A DNA stretch of 64,000 bases from NCBI GenBank assembly GCA_030549775.1, contig CM060173.1, forward strand, positions 1 to 64,000. Reading direction: 5' to 3'. Below, piece after piece: positions 10,305 through 21,371 of the stretch (position 1 is the stretch's first letter; every line of letters starts with the position of its first letter). The notes under the pieces are model-generated. The model was not told where the DNA came from. It worked only from the letters and a program-made list of their open reading frames with translations, and searched no databases. Source of the DNA: Tamarix chinensis (taxonomy: Eukaryota; Streptophyta; Magnoliopsida; Caryophyllales; Tamaricaceae). The translations under genes and the position numbers were made by a program.

Positions 10305-11231
10305 GGCAGGGTGGTCGGGCAAGGCCAGGGGGAAGAAGACAAGGGGGTGCAAGCGCCAGGCTGGCCGGCAGGCGCCAGGCGGTTGCAGGAGGAAAAAAAG
10401 GAAGGGTTACAGGCTGCTTAGGAGGGAGGACAATGCTGGTTGGGGCCAAAACGGGGAAAGAAAATGACGGGAGAGAGAGAGAGAGAGAGGCAGGCTCGCC
10501 GGTGTCGGGGCAGCGCCTGCAGTGCAGGCATGCGTCACTGCTGCCGTCTGCACGGGGAAGAAGAAGGGGAAAGAAAGGGGGTGGACCGACGGTCCAGGGG
10601 AAAGGAAAAGGAAGGGGAAACCGGCCGGGCGGCGGTTATTTCCCCCATTAATGAAACGCGGCGTTTTGGGGAAAGTTTTGAGCAAAACGCAATGTCCTCG
10701 TCGGTCTGGCAACGGTTACTTTTCTTCTTATTGCGACGCGGAGTTTTGGCAACTCTAGCGTCGAAACGCAGCGTTTTGTTCCACAGGCGGCTGGGCTCGT
10801 TGGGCCGCGGGCGAGAAGAAGGAAGGAGAGGCAGGTTTGGGCCAGGCGAGGCCCAATTTCGGCGGAGGAGGAAGAAAAAGGAAAAAGAAGGAAAAGAAAA
10901 AGGGAAAAAGGAAAAGAAAGAATTTATTTGGGGTTTTGGATTTTGCATAAATTATTTAGAATATTTTTGGGCTATTTAGAATATTAATATTTATAAAATA
11001 TTAAATAAATTTCTTTTTTGCTTAGTTTAGACTATTTTAGATAAATTTCCTTAACCTCCATGCTAATTAGAAAAATACCCAAATTTTCTTCCAATTAAAT
11101 TCTTTATTATTTCCCTCTTAATTTACCTTAATTAATTCTCTAAATTTTAATAAATGAATTTATATAATTGATTTTCCTAATAATTCCTTATTTGGCCATA
11201 ATTTCAAAAATTAGGATTTTGGGGTATTTCA

Positions 11232-12764
11232 GATGTCTTTAAGATCTTGCACTTGGTGAAGAATCTCTTCACGTGTTAGAGGCTTTGGAGGTGTGCCCTT
11301 TTCTATAGTACCATCAAATAACATTTTGTCTCTTCTCCATCTATGATTATTTTCCATGTAGCGCTGGTGACCCATGAAGCATTCTTTTCCCCCATTAACT
11401 AGTCTCAAAGAGTGAGTATCCTTATTGCAAATAGGATAAGCAAGTTTCCCCTTTGTGCTTCATCCAGACAATATTCTATATGTAGGAAAATCATTAATAG
11501 TCCATATAAGAGATGCATAGAGATTGAAATTTTGACGCTTTGATGCATCGTATGTTTGGACACCATTATTCCACAAGTCCTCTAATTCATTGATTAGAGG
11601 CTATAAATATACATCAATAGCATCCCCAAGACCATCGGGACCTAAAATCAACATAAAAGAAAAAAAATTGGATGACATGGATATCAAAGAGAAGCAAACA
11701 CAAACCGTGATTTTTTGATATCATAATTTAGAATGGTCGGTGAAAGTTGAAAGTCAATCGCAAACCTAGAATGAGAATGGACAACAACATACTTAGTTCC
11801 TTCATGTACAACGAAGGAGACAAGTTGTATGGAATAAGGGTCTCAGGCCACATACCATATGATGGTCTCGCATTACTGAACGGTTGAAAACCATCACTAC
11901 CTAGCCCAAGTCCAACATTCCGAGGTTTAGAAGCAAAATCTAGATTGAGCTCATCATGATTTTTCCATGCCAACCCATCAGCTAGATGCCTCAAATCTCC
12001 ATCATTATCTTTATCATGATGCCATCTCATTAGAGATTCCATCTTAATGGACATAAAAAGCATTTGAAGTCGGGGTTTTAGTGGAAAGTATCGCAATATC
12101 TTAATAGGTATTTTTTTCCTTTTACTTTTACCTTATTTTCCCCACTATGCTTGCTATGTTGCCATCTTGAAGCTTTGCAAATTTTACATTTCTCCATATG
12201 ACTATAAAAAGCTTTTACCTTATTTCCAAAATAGCATACAATCATTCACACATGCACTAATCTTCTCATATAAAAAGCCAAGATCTTTAATTGTCTTTTT
12301 TGCCTTGTAATAAGAGCCAGGCAAGGTTGAATCTTTGGGCAATAACTCTTCTTTCAACAATTTAAGTAACATTGTGAAAGAATGATTACTCCACTTTCTA
12401 GTACTCTTCACATGAAGCAATTCAATTAAGGCAGACAATTTAGATCCCTTAGAACCCTCATAAAGAGGTTGTTGGAAGTCATTTAACAACCTTTGTTTTT
12501 TTGCCACTTCAAAGTTGGGTTCTTCTTTATGGTTTAGGGATCCCATATTTTCTAAATTAGGCTCAAGATTCTAATAATGAGGATACCTATCTTCTAAAAG
12601 TTCCACTATCTCGTTATCACTATCATCATAGTCATCTTCATTCTCATTATTTTGAGGATCCATATTGATTTCATAATGTTCCTCGCGTCATTCTTCACCA
12701 TGATGAAACCATAAAGTATAACCTTTCATAATCCCAAAGGTCATCAAGTGTGCTTTCATAAGAT
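11232..12764 (-). pseudogene. TNP2-type transposase, N-terminal half
   Basis: Minus-strand reading, with several stops, gives in order: AHLMTFGIMKGYTLWFHHGE (about 12760-12700), a D/E-rich linker, SALIELLHVKSTRKWSNHSF and ...ISACVNDCMLFW (12546-12220), then RWHHDKDNDGDLRHLADG...WKNHDELN...RNVGLGLGSDGFQPF...WPETLIPYNLSP (12060-11780). Finally, ID VYL...WNNGVQTYDASK...WTINDFPTYRILSG...KLAYPICN...MGHQRYM (11640-11290) runs up to LTR-A. This is the PF02992 (tnp2) core, and it continues after the insertion at 6159. The usual N-terminal part upstream of AHLM is missing, replaced by unrelated sequence at about 12765. Stops occur in the linkers and within the core. Confidence 0.85.
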
Positions 12765-13400
12765 TTACATAAAATAGGCAAATCTACTCAAGATAGACCA
12801 GTTCTTTGAGAGTAAAGAGAGGGAGAAGGTGAAGATCATAAAGAGCTTACATAAAAGGAAGTTTAAATTTATTAGTGTAAGAGTTGGCATCGATACATTT
12901 GCTAGAAAATACCTTCTTTTTATAGAAGGATTTGATCCACTATTTTTTATCATCCAGAGTGCGAAAGAAATGGGTGGAGAGAGGAGGTGCCTTAGTGGTC
13001 TAGGCAAGCCGATTGACCAAAAGGAGAGAAGCTCCTGAGGTGGAGGAGGAAGGGTGAGAGGAATGGCTTTGATATGGTGGAGATGGATGATCGATGCCAT
13101 CCAAATAGAAGGAGGATAAGTAGGATGTGGAAGAGGGAGTGTGAGATGGAGAAACTGTCGGTTCCTCAAATCTAATCGTGGTTTGAGACGGACGATTTGA
13201 TTAAGTATGAGCCTGTTTGAGAGGAGCTCCAGTACTCCCACAAATAGTGCTGGAGGTGGTTGTTTTTTGTTTTGGCATTGTTAAATGATGAGAAATGTTG
13301 AAGAACATTGCTCGATGGGAGAGAAAATGGAAGAAGGATGAATCACATATTCGAACAGTTTGAAAGGAGTTAAATCGGCGCACAAAGAGTATGAAAATGA
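12765..13400 (-). pseudogene. Fragment resembling putative plant transposon protein domain (PF20167)
   Basis: Starting near 13282 on the minus strand, one frame reads MPKQKTTTSSTICGSTGAP, then a Ser/Pro/His-rich linker, then FRTLDDKK, KVFSSKCIDANSY, ALYDLHLLPLFTLKELVYLE and ICLFY, with five stops. The last part resembles the transposon-protein domain found in several plant Ty3/gypsy and chimeric genes, where a F...RY...E...L.YPELV.FY pattern is usual. The match is from memory of the family pattern and is weak. A different frame is open over 12765-13241 but looks like a shadow. The fragment abuts the CACTA transposase with no recognisable end sequence. Confidence 0.35.
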
Positions 13401-13718
13401 AGGATTGATGGCTTAATTTGGTTGATTAAAGGTCAAGATGAATCAAATATGTCAAAGAGGGACATATTTGAAGTTAGTGTTGAGGGACGAAATTACCTAA
13501 AATTGGGTGAGTGTGATGAAAATCGACAATAAGGAGAGGAGTTATTGTTGTTCTGGATGTTGATTCGAGCAAGAGGAGAGTAGTTTGATGGATTTTGACA
13601 CAAATTTAAAGATTTTCAAAGGAGGGGATATGACAGGGTGAGGAGAATTCAAATGGTTTGGGGAAACTAAGGTGAAGGGTTTGAAGAACAGGAAGGAAAT
13701 ATTTATACCCACGATGAT
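13401..13718 (-). promoter_or_regulatory. Leader and TATA box upstream of the fragment
   Basis: The + strand has TATTTATA at 13700-13707, i.e. TATAAATA on the minus strand, about 410 bases upstream of the possible start codon near 13282. No ORF lies between. LTR-B is inserted 11 bases beyond the TATA box, so any further upstream promoter is displaced. Confidence 0.4.
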
Positions 13719-13809
13719 TGTAACACCCCAAAATTCACTAAATCTTTTTTTGTCAAAAGTGGAATAATTTAAAATTTAAAACCTATGAATTTTGGATATG
13801 TTACCGCCA

Positions 13810-13855
13810 CACTTAGTACCAGACTGGTTCTCTCCGACCGTTCCAGTACCAAGTG
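13810..13855 (-). other. Terminal hairpin of LTR-B
   Basis: CACTTAGTAC at 13810-13819 pairs with GTACCAAGTG at 13846-13855, nine of ten Watson-Crick plus one wobble-compatible position. It is equivalent to the LTR-A hairpin. Confidence 0.6.
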
Positions 13856-14464
13856 CTAAGGATAAGAGAGGATTGACATTAAACTCAAACCAATAACTCA
13901 TAAAAGAACTAGAAAGATCATACATCAAAAATTAGAGTATGCGTAAAGAATTGTAATTCATATCCAAAAGAGAATTAAGCTTGTAACTGATAAAAGGTTC
14001 ATTTAAAATACTCAATACAAGTAATGAATCATAAAAGGGGTAAATCCGATCTAAAAGAAATAACAGGTTGAAATAGAATAACAAGAAGAGTGAAAATAAC
14101 CACGACACTCTCGAACCTTGAGCCAAAACATGCTCAACACTCATCTCCGCCGGATCTCTCGCCCACCTGTACAAAGTCAGAAGGGCCAACTACTCATGGG
14201 TATGAGCAACACCCATGAAAAGGGTGATCAGTACGCTAGTACTGAGCAAGGTAACCGTGCACTAAGACCAACACACAAGCACATAAAATGATGCAGGATA
14301 ATATTCAACTTACACTTTCAAACCCACACATATAATACATAAGGTCATGTAGAATATTATACAACTTATAAATGATCAAGCCCACACATATAGGCCTAAA
14401 TGGTCCAGATTAATTATTTAATTAATCTTTTATTGGGTGTCGATTCACACCATATTCTTTATTA

Positions 14465-14830
14465 AGTCCACACGAGTACGGGAACCCTAATATTTTTGAC
14501 AGTGGATTGGTCTCTAGGGAACTTCAGCTCCTAGCCACTATTCTAGTCGGTGGATCGGTCAGTTAGGGTACATACCCTACCATTATTATATGCCGGTGGA
14601 TCGGTTTGGCCCCTTTTCTCGCATTGTGTTCCACTGTAAATAATTAGTGTATTTCCCATATCTTTGCAAACTGTTAGGTTCGGTTTATTGAGCTCGGGAT
14701 CCCCCATTATTTTAACCAGTGGATTAGTCACTAAGGTAACATACCCTACCACTATTATACACCGGTGGATCGGTCTCTAGGATACTGTAGTACCTAGCCA
14801 CTATTATGCGGTGGATCGGTCTGGGCCCGG
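14465..14830. repeat. Minisatellite copies in LTR-B
   Basis: Six loose copies of CCACTATTATA..CCGGTGGATCGG, separated by words such as TCTCTAGG and CATACCCT. The spacing is irregular, unlike the neat 54-bp array of LTR-A. Confidence 0.7.
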
Positions 14831-16141
14831 CTCAATATCTTCCACTTTACATGATTAATGTTTTAAGTATCTTATTTAGAAGCTTTCACCCTAGATATGC
14901 AGGAATCACTCCCTTTACACTTATCCTCCAACAGACTCTTTCCACCTCATCAGAATCATGTACCTCCCAACTTGCCCCAACATCCTTTTCTCCATATCCT
15001 ATCTCACCGTAGAAGACCAACTCCTAAGTATATGGGTCAAGGCCCACTACTTTACACTTCCAAATCCACTCCACATCTCACTTTAGGGTTTTATCCCGAA
15101 ACCCTAATTTAGGCCTAAGTGGCCTGTCCTACTCCACCTCACACAACCCAAGTCATTTAAACACTCCACACATCATACCCCATAGATTCTATATTCATCA
15201 TCATGCTTTAATCACCAAATACATACATGTTACCACTAAACCCTATTTAGCCATATCAAAACTCTAGTTAATCACTCCAAACCCTAGTTATCCACAACCA
15301 ACCATAGTTAACCACTCCAAACCCTAGTTAATCACAACAAACCGTAATTAGCCACTCCAAACCCTAGTTAATCACAACAAACCATAATTAACCACTCCAA
15401 CCATAGCTCAGTCTCCTCTATACCCTTATAATGTCCTACGTACTATTTTCCATCCAAAGTGTTCAAACACCCAAATAACACTTACATTACCTTCCTCACA
15501 TTCCAAATCAACATTCCATACGTAAAATTTACTCCCATACAGATGCTAACCTCCCCATGCAAATCTTCAAACTTGTCATGCAAACCCTAAACTCCCACGT
15601 AAAAACCTTAGAATCAACCATGCAAACCCTAGATCCATCTGTACAAAACTCTAGATTAGATCCTCCCATGCAACACCATAAAATATGTCATGCAAAACCT
15701 TAAGTTTATCCATACAAAACCCTAGTTTAGATTCTCCCATGCAGCACCATAAAATCTGCCATGCAAAACCCTAATTTTTTTTTCATACAGAACCCAAGAT
15801 TCCTTCATACAAAACCCTAAGTTCAATTCACACAAAAACCCAAGGTTTCTCCATACAAAACCCTAAATTCAACCCATACAAGCCATATATTAGATCCTCT
15901 TATGTTACACCATAGATTAGATTCTCCCATGTTACACTATAGATTAAAATTTTCCATACAAAATCATAGATTAGATTCTCCCATATAAAATAATAAATTA
16001 TATTCTCCCACACAAAACCATAAATTTGATTCTCCTATATATACCACATACGAAATAATTAATAAAGATAAACATAGAATACATAGCATACGAAGCACAT
16101 AATGCACATAAACACACATAAGGCCTTAGTAACACCCTTAC

Positions 16142-16203
16142 CTAAAACGACACAGGTCTTGGAGCACGCTCCTACACCTCCTTAGGGATTGGACCGGTTT
16201 CAC
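16142..16203 (-). promoter_or_regulatory. Exon-like conserved block of LTR-B
   Basis: A 62-base block bounded on the minus strand by AAATAG|GTGAAACC and TTTTAG|GTAAGGGTG. The palindrome GGAGCGTGCTCC lies at 16161-16172. Length and borders match those in LTR-A, F and G. Confidence 0.5.
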
Positions 16204-16593
16204 CTATTTGGGGGAAAAACTAAAAATTAAACTCTCTTACTAAAAATACTATTAATTACTAACTTACTCTGAGACTAAGTTTTTGATAAAATAATAACAT
16301 ATTAATAAAATAACATTAACTAATTTCTACTTTGCTAAAGATATAAGAAATAATAGTAGTATTATAAAAATTGATAATATAAGGGTTTGAAAAATTTATC
16401 CTAATAATAATAATAATGACTTTAATAATAAAATTTAGTAATAATAATAATGATGAAATAGTAATAATAATAATGATAAAACCATAATAGTATTGCAAAA
16501 ATGATAATAATCATAATGGTAATAGTAATAATGATAATAATTGAAGATAAAATGAAGTAAGGTTACGACCCTACATTGAAAAATAATAAACTT

Positions 16594-16595
<2 letters not shown>

Positions 16596-16653
<58 letters not shown>

Positions 16654-16792
16654 AATAATAATAATAAATGCTAATGATAAAAATAATGATAATATTACTA
16701 ATAATAAGACTTGATATTTATAATACAACTACTACAATTCAAAATAGGCACAATAGGGTTTCAGCCCTATAAAGAATAATAATACCAACCAT

Positions 16793-16837
<45 letters not shown>

Positions 16838-16949
16838 AACAACAATAATAATAATAATAATCGCATAACAATAATAATAAAAAGAGCAACACTAATAGTA
16901 AAATAGTTATAGTAATAATAATGGAATAGTAATACTAATAATTTTGAAA

Positions 16950-17005
<56 letters not shown>
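16596..17005. repeat. Cluster of trinucleotide microsatellites in LTR-B
   Basis: (TAA)n at 16596-16649, (CAA)n at about 16793-16846 and (GTA)n at 16951-17005, separated by AAT-rich sequence. Three different trinucleotide motifs grow side by side at the position where all module-bearing members carry such runs. Long Tyr-rich, Thr-rich and Ile-rich reading frames here are artefacts of these repeats. Confidence 0.9.
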
Positions 17006-17710
17006 ATAATAATAATAATACATATTAATAATAGAAATAATAATAATAATAGTATTTATATTCAAATAAATGAAATAAAATAAATTAAGGCTTGTAAAAA
17101 TAGGGTAAAAGGGTTGAGAGGGTCTACGGTTCAACCTTAGGCTAGTGGTGATATGTGGCACAGGTGGTAGTGGCCGGCGGCGGCGGCAGTGGTCTGAAAA
17201 AGAGAAGAAAAAGGAAAAAGTTGAATGATGGGAAAAGGAGAGGTAGAATGAAAGTGGGAGTTGGGGTGTTTGAGAATGCTTAGAGGGAGATGAGTAGAAT
17301 GAATGTGGCGGCGCACGACGGCGGTGTTGGTGGCCAAATGGGAAAGAAGGAGAGAAAGAGAGGAGGAGAGGGAGGGAGAGGAAAAGAAAGGTAGGGGAGG
17401 GTCTACATATGTTTTTGAGTGGTGTAGGAGGCAACAGAAGTGGTGGTGGACAGTGGCGTGAAGGGTGGTAGAGGCAGAGAATAGTTTGATTGGGAAGGGG
17501 ACTTTGCACGGTCGGGGTAGCTCGTGCAGGAAGAATCGAGGGATGGGGGAGGTTTAGGTAATTAGAGGGTGGTGCAAGGATGAGTTTGGTGGGCAGGGAG
17601 GGCAGCGTAGTTGGCCAGAGGCGGCGGAAACGGTGTCTGAAGGGGTGGTGGCGCACAAAGTAGAGTTTTTGGGTAGAATTCAAAGGCTCAATACATGGCT
17701 ATTATGGGGG

Positions 17711-17718
17711 TATTTATA
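17711..17718 (-). promoter_or_regulatory. TATA box of LTR-B
   Basis: TATTTATA on +, TATAAATA on the minus strand, followed by CCCCC. It lies about 1.15 kb from the element start at 18867 and is equivalent to the LTR-A box. Confidence 0.6.
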
Positions 17719-18867
17719 GAGTGTAAATGAGAGGGTAGGATTCTATGGGTCGGCGAGGGAGTAATGAAAGTAGGGTTAGGGTTATTGGCGGCGATGGTTG
17801 GCCGATGGAAGCAAATTTTGGGGAAGGGGTATGCATAGGAAAAAGGGAAGGAATCACTCGAGAAGGGGGATATTTGGTTGGGCGATGGGGTCAACGGATC
17901 AACAGGAAAAATAGAGGGGAAATGGTCGGTCAAATGGCAAGATCGGCAGTGTCATTTTCATCGGTTGTAGTCGACGGAGTTGCAGGTGATCTACGGGTTG
18001 GGGAGGAAGAAGAAGATGGGGTGTGGAACGACAATTTGGGGAAGAATAGAAAGAAAGAAAAGAAGAGGGAGACCGGGCGGTCAGGTGCGGGGTGAGGGTG
18101 CATTTAAATCAAATACTGCATTCCTGGGGGGAAAAGGATTAAGGCATACAGTTGTGGCGAGGGAGAAGGAAGGAAAAGGGGAGCAGTTGCGTGGGTTGGG
18201 TCGTGCCGAAGGAAAGAAAAAGGAGAGAAGGAACGAGCCACAGAATGCAGGCCCAATTGCCGAAGAAGAAAAGAGAAAGAAAGGGAGGTGGGCCACGGTA
18301 AAGGAGAAGGAAGACGGGCTACTATGCTGGCCCAGTTCAAGGGAGGGGAGGAAGAAAAATAAAAGAAAAGAAAGAAAAAGAAAGAAAAAAAAGGAAGAAA
18401 GAAAAGGAAAAAAGGAAAAGGGAAAAAGAAAAATAGCGGGTTGGGTTAATTAAATTAATTAAAATATTTGGGATATTTAAAAATAATAATATTTAAATAA
18501 AATAGTCTTTAAATTCCTTTTATGGCTAATTTAGGGTTTTTAAAAGGTTTTTTTTATTAATTCCATTTTAATTAGCAAAACACCCTAATTTTCTCAAATT
18601 AAATTATTTATAAAATTCATATTAATTTGGAACTATTTTCTCCTTTTTATTTTAAATAAAATAATTTATTTAATTAATTTTTAAAATAAAATCCTTAATT
18701 AGCTAAAATGACCAAATTTCTCCTAATTAAAATACTTATAAATTTCTTCTTGATTTGCCCTAATTAAATATCCTTTTATTTTAATAAAAATAATTTATTT
18801 AAATATTTTTTCTAATAAAATATTATTTAACTATAATTTTTAAAATTAGAATTTTTGGGGCATTTCA

Positions 18868-19317
18868 ATGAACCAGTCGACTAGTTTAGGGAAAATAGTC
18901 GATTGTTCTTCCACCGATCGACTTATATAAAATAACCAGTTGACTATTCTTCAACCGATCAACTAGTACCGAGTAACCAGTCGACTAGTTATGCATGTGG
19001 ACATAATTTAGTAAGAGCTCAACAACCCTGGTTTTAACCCACCAGTTGATTGGTATGCCAACCGAACGATTGGTTTTATCAACTTGTCGACTAGTTGTCC
19101 AATCAGATGTTGTTTTAGTTATTTTTCATGGTTTTTAACAATGCATTTGATTTTATGCCCTAAATCATTAGATGGAAATGCATTTCATTACACAAATCAT
19201 ATGGATCAAGAGACATAATGGCCATTTGAGGATTAGAATTCAAGTGATGAGCTCAAAGGCCATAATTTACCCTTTAACATACAAATTTTCACAATTTTGG
19301 GAGAAATGTATTTTTAT
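18868..19317 (-). repeat. 3' untranslated region of SIRE-like element with GTCGAC-type motifs
   Basis: Four or five copies of an ACCAGTCGACTAGTT-like word occur between 18871 and 19095, some degenerate, in both senses because the core GTCGAC is palindromic. The same word family appears in this element's 5' LTR (47275-47930), but the surrounding sequences do not match, so this stretch is internal 3' region rather than the missing 3' LTR. No ORF. Confidence 0.55.
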
Positions 19318-20471
19318 CATAAAATTGTCATCCCAAGTTCTCTCCTAATTATTGTGAATTGATCTTCACTTAAAGGTTTTGTAAATATGGCTCTGTATTG
19401 ATGCAAGGTATCAACAAATTATACACATATATCACCTTTTTCAACATGATCTCTTATGAAGTGATGTCTTATTTCTATGTGTTTTGATTTTAAATGTTGA
19501 ACATGATTTTTTATGTGACACATTGCATTGGTGTTATCACATTTAATTGGAATTATTTCAATTTTAACGCCATAGTCACTTAATTGATGTTTCATCCAAA
19601 TTAATTGAGCACAATAAGCACCAGTAGAAATGTATTCTGCTTTAGCCATATAGAGTGCAACACTAGATTGTTTCTTGCTATGCCAACTAACTAGTAGTTC
19701 TCCTAAAAAGTGGCAAGTACCCGGGGTACTTTTTCTATCAACTTTATAGCCCACAAAATCAACATTGAAATATCCAATTAAATCTAGAACATTTTCAGGA
19801 GGATAGAACATGCCTAGGTTATGAGTGCTAATGAGATATTTAAGGATTCTTTTGACAGTAGTCATACGAGACTCCTTAGTATTACACTAAAATCTAGCAA
19901 ATAGGCATACACTAAACATGATATCAAGTCTAGAAGTTGTTAAATAAAGGAGTGAGTTGATCATACCTCGATATTGTATTTGATCAATGGAATTACCTTT
20001 GTCATCCATGCTAAGCTTTATTGTAGTAGCCATAGGGGTATTGCATGATTTGCTTTCATTCATCCTAAACTTCTTGAGCAGTTCTCTTGCGTATTTTTTT
20101 TATTCACAAAGATGTCGTCATTTGATTTTTTTGATTTAGAGTCCAAGAAAATACATCAAATCCCCCATCATGCTCATTTCAAACTCACTACACATGAGAG
20201 TGAAAAATTCCTTGCACATGGACTCATTAGTAGCACTAAAAATTATGTTATCAACATATATTTGTGTAAGTAATAATTCCTTTTTGGTTTTATTTAGAAA
20301 AAGGGTTTTATCAATTTTTCCTCTTTCAAAACCTTTGTCCAATAAGAATTTACTCAACCTTTCATACCATGCTTTAGGAGCTTGTTTTGGACCATAAAGT
20401 GCCTTATTGAGATTGTAAATATGATTAGGTTTTGAATTTTCCTCAAAACAAGGTGGTTGTTTAACATATAC
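19318..20471 (-). pseudogene. SIRE-like pol: RT second half and RNase H
   Basis: Minus-strand reading: ALYGPKQAPKAWYERL, then LLTQIYVDNIIFSATN (the RT active-site block), MGDLMYFLGL, then about 70 codons of the linker with one stop. RNase H follows: MTTVKRILKYLISTHNLG, GYFNVDFVGYKVDRKST, SVALYMAKAEYISTG, NTNAMCHIKN, HFIRDHVEKGDI, and the end IFTKPLSEDQF. The RT motif is YVDN where the family has YVDD, so a catalytic Asp is lost. RNase H has DVDF for the usual D.D block. The natural stop is near 19320. LTR-C interrupts the frame at 20472. Confidence 0.85.
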
Positions 20472-21363
20472 TGTAATACCCTAAAACCTTAATTTAGGAA
20501 TTTATGATAAAATAGGGGTTAATATGTGTGATCAAATAAATATAACATTTTTAATAAAATAATGTTAATATAATGGGAGTAATTAAGACAAAAAAAAAAG
20601 AAATAATATAGGACTAAATTAGGGGGGATTAGGATAATTTGTTGACTAAAATATAATTTAGGAAGATTTAACCAAAATTTCTAAATTAATATAAAAATAA
20701 ATTTAATTATTTACTTTTTTACTAAATTTATTATTTTTAAAAAATTCAAAAACACAAAAAGACCCCAAATACCCCAACCACCACATTTTCCTTCTCTTTT
20801 TTCCCTCCTTCCTTTTTCTTTTTATTTCTTCCTTTTCTTCTTTTTCTTATTTCTCCTCTCCTCCCGCCAGCTTGGGCCTTACCCATATGGCCCAGCCCTT
20901 CCTCCATTTCCTTCTTTTCTCCCCCACGTAGCCCAGCCTATTTCCCCTCTTTTTCTTTTCTTCCTTCTTTACCCCTGGTTGGGCCAGTCCAACCGCCCCC
21001 TTCCTTCTTCCTTCTTCCTTACGTGTGCAGGCAGACCCAAGTTTCTTTTCTCCTAACCTAACCAGCCTACCCTCCCCCTTCTTCTTCCTCCTCCTCTTCC
21101 TGTTATTAGATCGCGCCTGCCCTACCACCGCTCATCCTCTCCTACACCTGCACAACCTTATCCTACACTCCCTCTTTCTCCCCCGTCCCTTTCCTTTCCA
21201 TTTTGAGCCAAACATGTCCCCACACTACCCCTCTCGTATGTCCCTTCCCCTTCCGTTTCTCAGCTCCTATTCCCTACATCCCACAGGCTTATACCAACTT
21301 GCAATCGCCAGCCGACGAGCCCCTGCCCCACCTACTCTCTTGTCCTCTTCTCCTCCCCATGCT

Positions 21364-21371
21364 TATAAATA
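21364..21371 (+). promoter_or_regulatory. TATA box of LTR-C
   Basis: TATAAATA followed by CCCC, 892 bases from the element start, in a C-rich setting. It shows that this copy is transcribed left to right. Confidence 0.6.

Larger units (their letters stand above)
6160..11231 (-). mobile_element. LTR-A: long solo-LTR-like unit (5072 bp) inside CACTA
   Basis: On the + strand it runs from TGTAACACCCCC to GGGGTATTTCA. The TATA box reads on the minus strand, so the element start is at 11231. Order along the element: AT-rich start (11231 to about 10920), polypurine tract on + (10860-10920), TATAAATA at 10304-10297, GC-rich leader (about 10290 to 9660), AAT microsatellite (8906-8961), 63-bp exon-like block (8577-8639), C/A-rich region with CATGCA words (7500-8350), 54-bp minisatellite (7010-7320), hairpin (6261-6304), end GGGGGTGTTACA. 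There is no internal domain, primer site or gag/pol. The open frames inside the leader and minisatellite are by-products of base composition and of a 54-bp (3 x 18) period. TG...CA ends with a 5-bp duplication fit an LTR. The long, mid-GC, non-coding body suits a giant Ty3/gypsy-type LTR, but the family is not assigned. Confidence 0.75.
6155..11236. repeat. 5-bp target-site duplication GATGT around LTR-A
   Basis: GATGT occurs at 6155-6159 immediately before the TG end and again at 11232-11236 immediately after the CA end. The perfect match, together with the transposase reading frame resuming on the far side, fixes both boundaries of the insertion. Confidence 0.9.
71..12764 (-). mobile_element. 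CACTA (En/Spm) DNA transposon, partial, interrupted
   Basis: A minus-strand CACTA element is inferred from gene content and order. A TNP2-type transposase (12764 to 4479) is followed by a second gene resembling the plant En/Spm transposase family PF03004 (about 4080 to 2400), then by a non-coding 3' zone with subterminal-type repeats (71-560). The CACTA terminal inverted repeat is seen at neither side: the left end may lie outside the window and the right (5') end is replaced at about 12765 by another fragment. LTR-A (6160-11231) sits inside the transposase gene with a perfect 5-bp duplication, so the element's own sequence is about 7.6 kb. Stops and frame changes throughout the genes mean it is not autonomous. 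Confidence 0.82.
13719..18867 (-). mobile_element. LTR-B: long solo-LTR-like unit (5149 bp)
   Basis: Runs on + from TGTAACACCCCAAAATTCAC to TTTTTGGGGCATTTCA. Flanks are ATGAT (13714-13718) and ATGAA (18868-18872), a 4/5 match. Layout from the element start at 18867: AT-rich zone, long polypurine tract on + (18340-18440), TATA box 17718-17711, GC-rich leader (about 17700-17120), trinucleotide runs (16596-17005), exon-like block (16203-16142), A/C-rich CCATACAAAACCCTA words (15300-16050), minisatellite copies (14465-14830) and hairpin (13810-13855). It is closest to LTR-E in the AT-rich start. The left flank is a CACTA-adjacent fragment while the right flank is the SIRE-like 3' region. There is no coding domain. 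Confidence 0.72.

Noticed and set aside
9646..10980. Several overlapping open frames of 70-180 codons on both strands in a GC-rich patch
   Set aside because: They are rich in Pro, Ser, Arg or Gly, overlap on both strands and sit in the leader zone of LTR-A; equivalent zones in the other LTR copies have similar but non-homologous frames. This reflects base composition, not protein selection.
12829..13038. Plus-strand 69-codon frame (FARKYLLFIEGFDPLFFII...)
   Set aside because: It lies opposite the minus-strand fragment with transposon-protein-like wording and shows no features of its own.
16907..17683. 258-codon minus-strand frame, the third longest in the window
   Set aside because: It ends in a poly-Tyr stretch from the GTA microsatellite and begins in the Pro/Ser-rich LTR-B leader; there is no domain, and the other leaders do not conserve it.
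18868..19317. Candidate 3' LTR of the SIRE-like element, because it shares ACCAGTCGAC words with the 5' LTR
   Set aside because: Neither the TGAAAACACCC start nor the TTATCATCAAAACA end is present and surrounding sequence does not match, so it is internal 3' region.
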